A stretch of DNA of 64,000 nucleotides from Mesotaenium endlicherianum (taxonomy: Eukaryota; Streptophyta; Zygnematophyceae; Zygnematales; Mesotaeniaceae): positions 192,359 through 256,358 of the forward strand of contig WELA01007159.1 in the NCBI GenBank assembly GCA_009602735.1, given 5' to 3'. Position numbers and translations under genes: made by a program. The notes under the pieces were generated by a model. It did not search any database. It had not been told where the DNA came from and saw nothing but the letters and a program-made list of their open reading frames with translations. Within the stretch, counting starts at the first letter, position 1. Every line of letters begins with the position of its first letter. Positions 46,461 to 57,937 of the stretch are shown in pieces.

Positions 46461-47806
46461 ATTAAAACATTGGAGTTTTGAATCCCTTTTTGGCTATAAA
46501 GCCACATGTATTATAGACTTCATTACAGCAAAGCCTGCTTTCTTATGATGTGTTGCTTACACCTATGTTGCGCACTCGACCTCGTAACGCACGACAGCTG
46601 TCATGATTTATTGAGTCGAGGCTGACGCACAAAGTCGAGCTCCACATGTGCGAAAAATCAACCTAGGAAGGCCAACTTTGACTTGACTTTACGCATCCAT
46701 ATGTTGACTTTTTCTAGATTTCCAAGTCACCAGAGTGTAGCGCGTCAAAGCATCTTTTGAATGGCACCGGTTTCGCATCGTTTGGTTAAGTATCGAGCGA
46801 GATAGGCGCGATCTAGTCCGCACCCCTTTTGGCCCCTAGCGGAAACACACCGAATGGCCAAATTGTGACTCAATATACCCAAAGGTGACATTGTTGACTA
46901 TTTGTGACCCCAAGGACCCTTAGCTAAATGCGCACAAATCCGCGAGCCTCAGCATACATAAGTCCTGCATTTCTATAGTATAAGTGCATCATTGAGGCTA
47001 TAACTTGGTGCCTGCATCACTAACTCCTAGAGGAAGCTTCCTCAAGTTTCACATTCACTTTTGAGGGCTATGTAGGCCGAATCACCCAAGGTACGCTCCA
47101 CCAATAAGAGACACATAGCATAATCTACGTGCATTTCTTTGATTGGTAAGAGTTGTGTTTAGCCTATAGGAGTGCTAGTACATGCCTTGTACATATTAGT
47201 GGACACAGGAGAGCCTCCTAGAGTGACTACATGCATTGGATCCGCCGCATACGACGCCGGGTTTCCAGGAGTTTAAGTACTAGAGATGTCCCTAGAAGAA
47301 TATCTTTTAGAAGTCCCATTATGCCAGGTGTAAGTGACAGAGATTATCAGTAAAGCTTACACTTTTTATCTCTTGTGTTTTCAGGACCACTTAGTTACTC
47401 TCTTGTGAAGAGCAAGCCCTCCTGGCTTCTAGTCACTTGAAAAACTTCACAAGTGGTGAGCAAAGTCACATCTTATAACCTCTGCCATAGGACTACTCTT
47501 GAAGATCATGATGTGCTTCTAGTGATCTTTTGGGCCATACTTCAATAGTTGTTTTTCTACCAGCTTACAGTCTTGAGGTGCTCACTTTGGAGAGTACACA
47601 CTCCTTAAATTAAAACATTGGAGACTTGAATCCCTTTTTGGCTATAAAGCCACATGTATTATAGACTTCATTACAGCAAAGCCTGCTTGCTTATGATGTG
47701 TTGCTTATACCTATGTTGCGCACTTGACCTCGTAACGCAAGACACAGACATTACAGTTGACTTTTTGCACGAAAACATCATCGATTGGAACTTTCCACTC
47801 CACTTC
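46460..47806 (+). repeat. LTR-like stretch after element D, with its start repeated
   Basis: AT-richer sequence follows the polypurine tract. Its first ~137 bp (46460-46596, AATTAAAACATTGGAG...) recur at 47608-47744. This fits a 3' LTR of about 1.15 kb followed at once by the start of another LTR copy, which is then cut short before element E at 47807. The other LTR of element D was not found, so the boundaries are inferred. A short open frame on the plus strand (47654-47896) is not supported as a gene. Confidence 0.5.
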
Positions 47807-48309
47807 TGTAGTGATTTGAGTTATCATATATTAGTTTGCAAATATTTTAATGTTTTCAGATATATTTGGAGTAGCATTGTGCGGATTCAAGTGTGAATAG
47901 GTACTCTAGTAACTTGGTTCATGTCCTTTGAACCTTCCAAGGCAATCTCGAAGTTAGAGGAAAGACCTAGAAGAACTCCATGTGGCAAAAGTCAAATGTG
48001 CCATTTTTAGGTCAAGAGGACATGTGTACATTATTCTAGAAAGAGGTGGCAAGTTTTGGGATGTGTTGGGTGCCAACACATCAACATACACCTTCCTAGA
48101 AATTACTTATGTAGCAAGTATATAAACAAGAGCTAGAACATAGTAAAACATTCCGAAATTACTCTTGTACTTGCCAAAATCCAAAAATATATTAACTTTC
48201 AAGAAGCCATCTCTCTTTCAAGAAGCTACCACTTGTGTTCAAAGATCCTTGTCTTGAATAGATAAAGTATTCTATTTTACTAAGTACTTTATCTATCTGT
48301 TTCACTACA
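47807..48309 (+). repeat. Element E 5' LTR
   Basis: 503 bp, TGTAGTGATTTGAG to TTTCACTACA, followed by the initiator-Met-type primer-binding site. Confidence 0.93.
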
Positions 48310-51300
48310 GTGGTATCGGAGCTAGGCAATTTGGTAGCACAAGAAGATGGCCGATCCTCAAGACCAACAGCAAGCTTTCAAAGGAAGCCTTTCCTCTCCA
48401 AGACACCCTCCTCCAGCGCCGATGGGAGAGCCCACTCAAGAAAATCTGCAACAACTAGAAGCACCACAAGGAGGAGCACACCCTCCTCCAAAGTCGATGG
48501 GAGAGCCTACTCAAGGAAATCTGCAACAACAAGAAGCACTACAAGGAGGAGCACCGTCAAATCCAGTGGCAGCCGCTATAGCAAAGTTAACCCCACCACA
48601 AGGAGTTCCCGCAAATGAGTGGGCAGCCTTCCTAATGACCGTCCACAACCAAGTGGGCTTGGCCACCTATGAAGCAACCGTGCAAGCGTCAAGAGAAGCT
48701 ATGGCTGCCATGGTTGCCCCTATTGCGAGCAATGCTCAAAATCCAGCCCCGGCTCAAGCGCCTCCACAAGAGCCAACCAGAGCAAGGAAACTCATCAAGT
48801 CCGGCAAACCCGACACTTTCAACCCCCGGGAAAGGTGCCAACCTGAATTTATGGCTCTACCAAGTGGAGACATACCTCGCATTCCTTGAAGTACCCGAGG
48901 AGGAGTACGTTCCCTTTGCCGTTACTTTACTTAGAGGAGCAGCAACATCATGGTGGCGTAACTATCAAGCGGCTATATATCAAGCTATGGCGCACCCCAT
49001 GCTCGGCCAAGAGCCCCCACCATCATATGCAAGATGAGCAGATTTTGTGAGGCCCTCAAGAAGCAATTCATGTCCATCAATGCGGAGAAGATTGCTCGAG
49101 GAAAGCTCCACCATCTCAAGCAAACGACGTCCGTTCCAGAGAATACATCCAGATTTCACGCCCTCGCTCTCGAGATCCCCAACATGTCTCTCGAGGAGAA
49201 GATTGACCGCTACATCTTTGGCCTCAAACCCAAGGTGGCAAACGAAGTGGAATTACGCGACTTGACGGACTTCTCAAAGATCATCGAAGTGGCCCAAAAG
49301 GTGGATACCTTGGATTTCAAGCAATCCGTGCCTTCATCTTCACGGGTACCGGCGACGCGGGTGTACGCAGCCCCTTCCACATCCAAATCTGGACCCACAC
49401 CCATGGAAATCGGAATTATTAAAAGGGACCCCGCGGCTGCTCGGAAGAGTGGAAGACCCTCCAATGACACTTATGATGCAAGAAACCAGCAAGGAGTGAA
49501 AGCAAGACTCTCCCCGGCTGAAAAAGAAGCTCTCATGACGGCTGGACTATGCTTTTATTGTAAAGAACAGGTTCATCGTGCACTCTCATGCCCCAAAAAG
49601 TTGTCAAAAAACGGACAGCGCCGGTAGGCCAGAAGCCTACCACCCCAAGACCCACTTCACGAGAAGGCAACACGCCAAGTGAGGTGGAGACCCCCGTTGA
49701 AGACGACGTTCCAGCCCCAATGAGTTTGAGAGGTTACCTTGGAGGAGAGAAGGTCCACATCTTGGTGGATAGCGGAGCTCAAGGCAACTTCATTGCTGCA
49801 GATTTTGCCACCAAGCACGGTATTACTATGCGAACTCTTGACCACGACGAGGAGATAATGATGCCCGATGGATTCTCCTATACTACCCCTTCCAAGAAGA
49901 CGTACCCCTTGGCACTCTCTATCAAGTCCTTCAAGGATAGAGTAGTATTCTCCCCCATGCAATTGGGCAAGTACGACGTCATCCTAGGGACGCCTTGGTT
50001 GACCAAGCACAACCCCCAAGTTGATTAGAGAACCGGTATTATCAAGATCAAAAATGACATCACTTCACGAATCTGTATTTTGTGCGCAATCCAGAATATC
50101 CAGACCCAAGACATCGAGAAGCCGGCACACGAGATACTATTGTCCGCCCTCCAACTCAAGAGACTTGTGAGGAAGGGACACGAGCTTCTTTTGGCCTTGA
50201 TCACGCCAAAAGACATCAAGAAAGACATCGAGAGTCAAGAAGGCAGCCCCGTTCCCAAGGAGATACAAGAAGTCTTAGAGGACTACAAAAAAGTATTCTC
50301 CCCGGAATTGCCCAAGGGCTTACCCCCCAAGAGATTCGTAGACCACAAGATAGAGTTGGAGCCCGGAAGCAAGCCCATCTCTTGGCCTACGTTCAAAATG
50401 TCATACACGGAGCTAGACGAAGTCAAGAAGCAAATCAAGGAGCTACTGGAGCATGGCTTCATTCGACCTAGCAAGTCGCCATTTGGAGCCCCGGTGCTAT
50501 TTGTCAAGAAGAAAGATGGTACCTTGAGGATGTGTGTGGACTATCGCGCCCTCAACAAGATCACCATCAAGAATCGATACCCGCTGCCGCGCATGGATGA
50601 GCTCATGGACCGGCTGGTTGGAGCCAAGTACTTCACAAAGATTGACTTACGGAGCGGCTACCACCAGATTCGCATCGCAGAACTGGACATAGAGAAGACG
50701 GCATTCAGGACAAAATATGGACATTTTGAGTTCATGGTCCTGCCATTTAAACTCACCAACGCGCCAGCAACTTTCATGACTATGACAACACCATTTTTCA
50801 GCCCATGTTGGACAGATTTGTGGTGGCATTTATCGACGACATTCTGATCTGCAGCAAGACCCTTGAAGAGCATGGAAGACACGTGAAAGAAGTGCTCAAA
50901 CTCCTGAAGCAAAACAAGCTATTTGCAAAGGAGTCAAAGTGCGAGTTTGCCAAACAAGAAGTGGAGTTCCTAGGTCTCCACGTGACTGCTGATGGCATCA
51001 AGATGGACCCCAAGAAGACCACGATGGTGGAGGAATGGCCAACCCCCACGACTAAGAAAGAACTCCAGTCATTCTTGGGATTTGCCGATTGGTACAGGAG
51101 ATTCATCCAGAGCTTCTCGCACATAGCAGCCCCCCTGACAGATCTACTCAAGAAGGACAGGCTATATACATGGACCGAGAAAGAGGAAGAGGCATTTCAA
51201 GAGTTAAAGCGAAGATTGACCACATCCCCGGTGCTCACACTCCCAAGTCCAAACCCAGATTGGCCCTTCCACGTCATCACCGATGCATCTTCCTACGCGC

Positions 51301-54080
51301 TAGGCTAATCCGAAACTTCTAGGTATGGGAGCAATTCTGCTTCAAGACCAAGGCAGGGGACTGCAACCCATCGTCTACGAGTCAAGAAAGCTATATCCGG
51401 CCGACCAAAATTATACAACCACAGAGCGAGAGGCATTGGCGATTGTACATGCCTTGAAGGTTTGGCGCTGCTACGTTGAAGGACGCAAGGTGCTGGTCAC
51501 TACGGACCACAAAGCGTTGAAGCACCTCCAGACGCAGCCGTATCTCTCAAGGAGACAAGCAAGATGGAGAGGATACTTGCAACAATACAACATCACAATT
51601 CACTACCAGCCCGGCAAGTCAAACCCGGCGGACCCCCTCTCAAGACTGCAATTAAACGCAGCGATGACATCCCTGAAGACAAATATGGAGGCTCGATTTT
51701 CAGCCGCCTATGAAAGAGACCCTTACTACAAGAACGGAGAAGCAATCTTGGACTCATATAAGAAGCAAGAAGGCACTTATTGGGTGAGGCAAGACACGGG
51801 CCAGAGATGTGTTCCTAATGACTTAGACCTCCGACTCTTGCTTCTACGAGAAGCACACGACAACCCTCTTGGAGGACACTTTGGAATCCTAAAGACCACG
51901 GGCGTTCTAGCGAGGACTTATTGTTGGCCAGGCATGTCTAAGCAAGTCAAGGAGTACTGTTGGAGCTGTGACACATGCCAAAGAATGAAGCCATCATCGC
52001 AAAAGGCGGGAGGACTCCTTCAACCACTACCAATCCCCGAAAGACAATGGAAGGACATCTCAATGGACCTTATCGAGGACCTGCCCGTGACACCTCGAGG
52101 CCATAATGCAATACTCACGGTGGTGGACAGACTTACGAAGATGGCTCAGTTTATTCCCACGACGACTAAGGCTACAGCACCACAACTTGCAAGACTCATC
52201 TTTGACAACATCTTCCGACTCCATGGACTACCATCAAGAATTGTGTCAGATAGAGACCCAAGATTCACAAGCCATTTCTGGAAAAATCTCTTCAAGAACT
52301 TTGGTACATCGATGGATATGTCTACCNTGGTACATCGATGGATATGTCTACCGCGTACCACCCACAATCAGATGGGCAAACCGAGCGTATGAATCGTACC
52401 CTAAAGACCTCTCTAAAGGCCTACGTGTCTACTCTGGAGCAAGATTGGGACATGTACTTGACCCCCCTGGAGTTTGCCTACAACAACACAACGCAGGCCT
52501 CTACCCAAGAGTCCTCATTCTTCCTCAACTATGGCTTCCATCCAACCACGCCGCTGAGCTTCACGGCTGGCCATGATGAAGTACCTGCAGCCACAGATTT
52601 TATGGAGACATTAGAAGCAGCCCTTACAGCAGCGAAGAAAGCTCTACAACACGCGCAAGATGCTCAAGCAAGAGTGGCAAACAGGTCCAGAAGAGAAATT
52701 ACGTACAGAGTGGGTGACAACGTGTTACTATCATCCAAGAATATTGCCCTGAACAACAGGCCTGCCGGCAGCAAGTTCTCTCCCAAGTATTTGGGACCCT
52801 TCAAGATTATCCAGCAAGTCAACCTCGTTGCTTTCAAGCTAGAACTTCCCCAGACTACGCACATCGACCCCGTATTCCACGCTTCCTTTTCAAGCCATAT
52901 GTGCAACCCGACAACAAGTTCCCAGGACGTGTGACAACCCCACCAGCCCCAACAATAGTGGATGATCATTTGGAGTACGAAGTGGACGCCATAGTGGCCA
53001 TGAGAAATTTTAGGATACAGCAACAATACTTGATCAAGTGGAAAGGATATCCAGATTCGGAGAATAGTTGGGTGGCGGCGCACTACCTTGACAAAGTTCA
53101 GAGAAAGTTGAAGCGCTTCCATGCCGCCAACCCCCATCTTGGACCAGCCCCAAGTCTCTCTACTAGAAGCCCAAAGACTTCAGGGAGGCAGCCTGCCACC
53201 ATCAAGAAGCAGCAGAAGACCCCTTGGAGGCAGCCTGCAAGAACAAGAAAGAGGAAAAATTGACATTAGACACTCTTCTCTTCTCGCAGTTTCTGGACAG
53301 AAAACTAAAACTGCTACTGGTAATAGGTCTCTGCATAATAAACTCTGAAAATTTATCTGGCTGTAGTCCATAAGTAGCCGGTCATTTAGAGTCCAAGTTT
53401 GCTCAATTTGGAGCATTGGTGAGAGAGATATGATGCTCTAAGTAGAAGGGGGTCAGGCTGCTGGCATTGTTAGGNAGTAGAAGGGGGTCAGGCTGCTGGC
53501 ATTATGAGGGCAGAGTATGCCTTCTGACATTGTGCCCTCCCCTGAACTTGGAATGCTCTGAAACTCAAGACTCTGGTAGAACATCTTATAGCGCCCAGTT
53601 TGAGACTTAGTTTGCAGAATTTCAAGAAGTATAGAAGGACTCATGATTTTCAGAAGCTGGGAGGAGTGCCTACTCTCTCAGCTCTCAACGACACTCCAGA
53701 AATTAGAATGCTCTCAAATTTGGTGACCCGGTAGAGTTCTCCGACGCGGTCCGTTTGGCGCTTGAATTTTTAGATTTAGAGCAGTTCTGTGGACGCTATG
53801 AATTTTTGAATTTGTGGCAGATTCTGGGCCAATTTGTACAATTTTCTTTATCATTAAGGAGTAGGCTAGCCAATAAGGTCACACCACCCACGACCTTGCC
53901 TAGTCTNACCACCCACGACCTTGCCTAGTCCACCTTACATGTGTAGCACCTGACTTGGCGCCTTGGACTAATCCTCTTCACATGTGGGGCATCTGACTTG
54001 AAGCTGTTGACTAGTCTGCTCCACATGTGTAAGACCTTACTTGACGCGCCGAGACGTCGCTTTTTCTGTCGGGGGGGTGA

Positions 54081-54582
54081 TGTAGTGATTTGAGTTATCA
54101 TATATAAGTTTGCAAATATTTTAATGTTTTCAAACATATTTGGAGTAGTATTGTGTGGAGTCAAGTGTGAATAGGTACTCTAGTAACTTGGTTCATGTCC
54201 AGTGAACCTTCCAAGGCATTTTCGAAGTTAGTGAAAGACCTAGAAGAACTCCATGTGGCAAAAGTCAAATGTGCCATTTTTAGGTCAAGAGGACATGTAT
54301 ACATTATTCTAGAAAGAGGTGGCAAGTTTTGGGATGTGTTGGGTGCCAACACATCAACATACACCTTCCTAGAAATTACTTATGTAGCAAGTATATAAAC
54401 AAGAGCTAGAACATAGAAAGACAATTCAGAATCACTCTTGTACTTGCCAAAATCCAAAAACACATTAACTTTCGAGAAGCCATCTCTCTTTCAAGAAGCT
54501 ACCACTTGTGTTCAAAGATCCTTGTCTTGAATAGATAAAGTATTCTATTTTATCAAGTACTTTATTCATCTGTTTCACTACA
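54081..54582 (+). repeat. Element E 3' LTR
   Basis: 502 bp with the same termini. It is preceded by GTCGGGGGGGTGA and by the three ~45-bp repeats (about 53930-54055) also seen upstream of the element A 3' LTR. Confidence 0.93.
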
Positions 54583-54587
54583 ACTTC

Positions 54588-55985
54588 CCTTGTACATTAG
54601 GGAAGAGCAAAAATTGATGGGTGCAGGAAAGCCTTGTATATAGGGATATGCTTAGCCCCTCCTCTTGACTTGTACATAAATAGTACGCTGCTAGAAGAGG
54701 CGCACAAAGCCTCCAACAGGGAGGACGCTTTATTGTTGTGGCACTGATTTAAAAGGTTGACCGCTTGTAAGACGTTCACCTCTATGACACTCTTGCCCAC
54801 TTGTTTCTTTTGACTACTCTGTTGATTTGATCTTGCCTTGCATACAATACGTCCATGTCCTATTCTTTCTAGCTTGGAACAAGTCCTTCACCTTCAGTAA
54901 GTTCATACTATAACAAATTTGTTTGAGCTCCATGACCAACGGTTATAGTAGTGACACTTTATTTTAAACTCCATTGTTGAAGTCACTCTGCTTTTGGACT
55001 AACCGCGGAGCACATGATGATGATGCAACATTTTGTGCACTACACAAAGATACCAGAACTTGCAAAAAAGGTCATTTGTGTCCTTGGAATGGTAGGCATT
55101 TAAACAAAGCAATTCCTAACAAGGAAAATCAACTTTGGCTCATTGTTTGTGTACAGTCTTATTGGTGCGGATCCTCCACCTGACAAAACTGCCTAAGTCA
55201 TTTTTCAATCCAAGAGCAGCTCATGGACCTGTTCGCCCACTCTAGACCCAAATCCTACACCATTCACTAAGATCTTAGTATTGTTGGTTGCCTTACATTA
55301 CAATATATATGTAAAATATATATTAATATAAGATAGAATATAACCAGGCGTAATTGAATGTGGAAGAGAAGTTGAGAGTAGCATAGTGGTTAGATCATGT
55401 GCCTTGTACTTATTCTACCTACTTGTACAAAGTGTATTGCTTACACAAACAAGGAATAGTAACAGCAACATAAGAGCAATAGAAGAATATCATACAAGCA
55501 AGTACACATTTTACACAATGATGGACAATGTACTTCAAAGTCTTATTCAGCGAGAAGTCAGCCTAAGTCATGACTCATAACCTTTTTATATATGGAACGG
55601 GGCCACCTTCAGCGGCTAATTTATGGGCCATGTATATGTCTTAAGCCTGGAGAAGGTCTACATTTCTTTTGCTATTTATCCGACCCATTCTGGATTGCTG
55701 TCTCTTTTTTTCACATAGAAAGAGAGTCTCGCTTTATTACCTACTTGCTAGAATCACTAGAGTAGCCTATCCATAGTTTTTGGCTGCACATTACGGCACG
55801 TAGGCGCACCCCAAAGTGTGCCCATTTTATGAGCGTAAGCAGAGCTGTACACTTTGCAATACTCGTCCTTGTACTTCCTAGCGTCAATAAATTTCTCCCT
55901 ATACCAGTTGGGACCTGGCCAGTCACGCATTTAATCGACTGGGCAAAAATTCCAGCTATCTTGTGGCTGCAGGTGCAGTAGATGG
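54588..55985. other. Intergenic, no supported gene
   Basis: Mixed sequence with an AT-rich patch of TATATA blocks near 55300-55330. Short open frames lack motifs. No RNA gene was recognised. Confidence 0.5.
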
Positions 55986-57515
55986 TCACTGCTGGGTGGC
56001 TGGGTGGCTACGAAAGTCTGCAAGCCCCTTCATGAAGCTGAGCGTTTGACAGATGGCGACCACCAAAGTCTTGAGTGAGTGAGCCGAGGGGACATTCAAA
56101 AGCAGAGGTGGGCAATCAGTTGGACTGTCTCTGTCGTACAGCCAGTCAACGTGCAAGTGCTTGATCGCCCGCAAAAATTTGAATGCTGGCCACACAAGAG
56201 CACCTCCCAAGGTCAAGCAAACCGTGCAAGCATTGGGAGTAGATCGGAAGAATTCGTAGTCTACTCGTTGTGCTGTCACTGCAACCGCCTCCACGCCGTC
56301 TAAGCAATTCTGAAATCCCAAAAATGGAGTAGCCCCTCAGAGCCAGAGTCCTTAGGGTTGTCGGTAGACCCAGGCGCAGTGGTGGGCGAGGGTGTTCACA
56401 ATAGAGACGGCCTGATTGCCATTGCACCTCCAACGTTGTGAGACTTAATTGTTGTCCTTGCCAGCATTTTCAGCTCCTCGGCCAAATTATTCTGCGAGTC
56501 ATACATCCATGATGGGTTGTGAAAATTGAGAGAAAACTCATAGTACACATGTTTGCAAAATGAATGCATGTTGCTGCCCTTCAGTCGTGCAATGAAGGCG
56601 TACATGATAATATCATTAGGGAAGCTGCATACCTCGTTGCATGTAAGAATCAGCTCTTTCATTGCTGACATGGACTGCCAAGTGGCCAACACACCGGATG
56701 GTCAGACCCTGCTTTGGATTTACATCCAAAGCAACAAGTGTGGAGCACTTGGCCAGCCACTCAGGTGGAGAAGCCCACCCCCAATATGTGGGAAAGGCAA
56801 GAGCGAACACTCGCACCCGTGGTAAATGCATGGCGGTTGCGCTTTGCTAGAGCTCCCGCCCCGGTGGACCTATTCACGCCCACCCTTGACCGGATAAGTC
56901 CAGTTCCAGCTCTTCTAATGTGTCTGCGGAGCCGGACTCCATACTCTTGAGGTATGACAGCTCCCTCTTGAGGGCAGCCGACTCTGCGTATTGCTCGGTA
57001 TGAGATTTGCATGCTTCGTCATAAACGATACTGAGGTGGCGCATGTTGTTCCTCCTCCTCACAAACTCCGCCAAGTGCTCCATGATGACAGCATATTTCT
57101 CCGCAATGAAATGGAAGGACGTGATCCAGGGATACCTGTTTCCCAACCTTCCTAGGAAGTTGGCACTATTGTTGCTGCACCTGAGGTATATCCAAACATC
57201 TGTTACGTTCTTCAACTTGCCCAGTCCTTGGACAGCTTTCTCCCACTTGCTATTCACGCACTAGGAGGTAACCTTTTTGTTGCTGTTGAGAAGCAAAGTG
57301 TGCTGCACCTTGCAAACTCTCATTACATCCCTCACGTTGCTTTTCATGTATTTCTCTTCGTGGTTTCTCCAATCTAGCTCCCGTGCACCTTCAAGCAGAA
57401 TGTCTTGCATCATCTCTGAGTGCTCTGCGACCAGCTTTGAGATGTGTGTGCCATTTCTTTTACTTTTTTCTCATCTCGGATGTAAACTTTTGAGTCTCCA
57501 TGTGCTCAGTCACCA
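55986..57515 (-). pseudogene. Decayed gene with leucine-rich-repeat-like spacing, family not recognised
   Basis: Several minus-strand open pieces follow one another in shifting frames. In order they show a helical start (HSEMMQDILLEGARELDW), then LGKLKNVTDVWIYLRCSNN, RRRNNMRHLSIVYDE, DTLEELELDLSG, ECLAKCSTLVALDV-like, SAMKELILTCNEV and HSLKTLVVAICQTL. The recurring L-x2-L-x-L pattern every ~25-60 residues resembles plant F-box/LRR or FBD proteins, but no F-box is visible. At least one in-frame stop (TAG near 57263, between KKVTS and NSKWEK) and two or more frame changes are present, so it is a pseudogene or a badly sequenced gene. Boundaries are approximate; no splice-linked exons could be defined. 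Confidence 0.45.
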
Positions 57516-57937
57516 TCTGTGAAGTCAACCTCACTGCCACAACAATGTGCACTCAATTTGGATTAATCTCCCTGCATCTGGTATGCTATATTATGGCGTT
57601 GGATCAAAGCACACCTGACAAAAAAGCAATTAGAGGCATTTGAGAGGAATTATATGACAGAAAGCACCTCCAGCCACTCTTATCCAGTTATGAATCTGGC
57701 ACTTTCACTTGGTCAGATATCCTGCCGGTGCTTGCAAAATTGTGAGGGAAACAATTTTAAGACTCCATGCGAGTTGAACCTGTTGAAGATTTAAGTTTCA
57801 TGCTGAAGCTCATCTTGGCCATACTGAATGCGCGCACGTAGTACGAGGGGGCTTTAACTCCAAGTGCATACGTGGTCGGATCTTAATGGCAAATGCATTA
57901 TCAGAGGGGAATGGCTCTACGGGCATTGCGCATTTGA
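57516..57937. other. Intergenic, no supported gene
   Basis: Nothing recognisable. The duplicated NHP2 segment starts at its right edge. Confidence 0.45.

Larger units (their letters stand above)
37092..47607 (+). mobile_element. Element D: GC-rich Ty3/gypsy fossil with DNA methyltransferase and PHD-like domain
   Basis: Order of parts: a GC-rich 5' region of unknown coding (37092-39640, possibly gag-like); protease about 39650-39990; a Pro/Arg- and Glu-rich linker about 40000-41600; a DNMT3-like cytosine-5 methyltransferase about 41980-42920; reverse transcriptase and RNase H about 43400-44770; integrase about 45150-45870; a PHD-like zinc finger about 46280-46410; a polypurine tract at 46448-46460; then an AT-richer LTR-like stretch (46460 to about 47607). 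All coding parts run in one direction in the usual gypsy order (protease, RT, RNase H, integrase) with the methyltransferase inserted between protease and RT. No matching 5' LTR is seen; the left end abuts element C. It is a broken copy with perhaps six to ten breaks. Its internal GC content is far above that of A, B, C and E, which suggests a separate origin. Confidence 0.85.
47807..54582 (+). mobile_element. Element E: Ty3/gypsy chromovirus fossil, same family as A
   Basis: A 6.8 kb LTR element with a perfect 5-bp target duplication, ACTTC (47802-47806 and 54583-54587). Order: 503-bp 5' LTR; primer-binding site TGGTATCGGAGCTAGG; gag from about 48347 (MADPQDQQQAFKG) to a zinc-knuckle-like CFYCKEQVHRALSCPK near 49550; protease with LVDSGAQGNF near 49765; reverse transcriptase about 50370-50960; RNase H about 51000-51640; integrase about 51850-52500; chromodomain about 52960-53120 (QYLIKWKGYPDSENSW); ~0.8 kb 3' non-coding; polypurine tract; 502-bp 3' LTR. 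The LTRs differ at roughly one base in 20, so it is younger than element A. It is the best preserved element here but still has a handful of breaks, some possibly from assembly. Confidence 0.95.
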
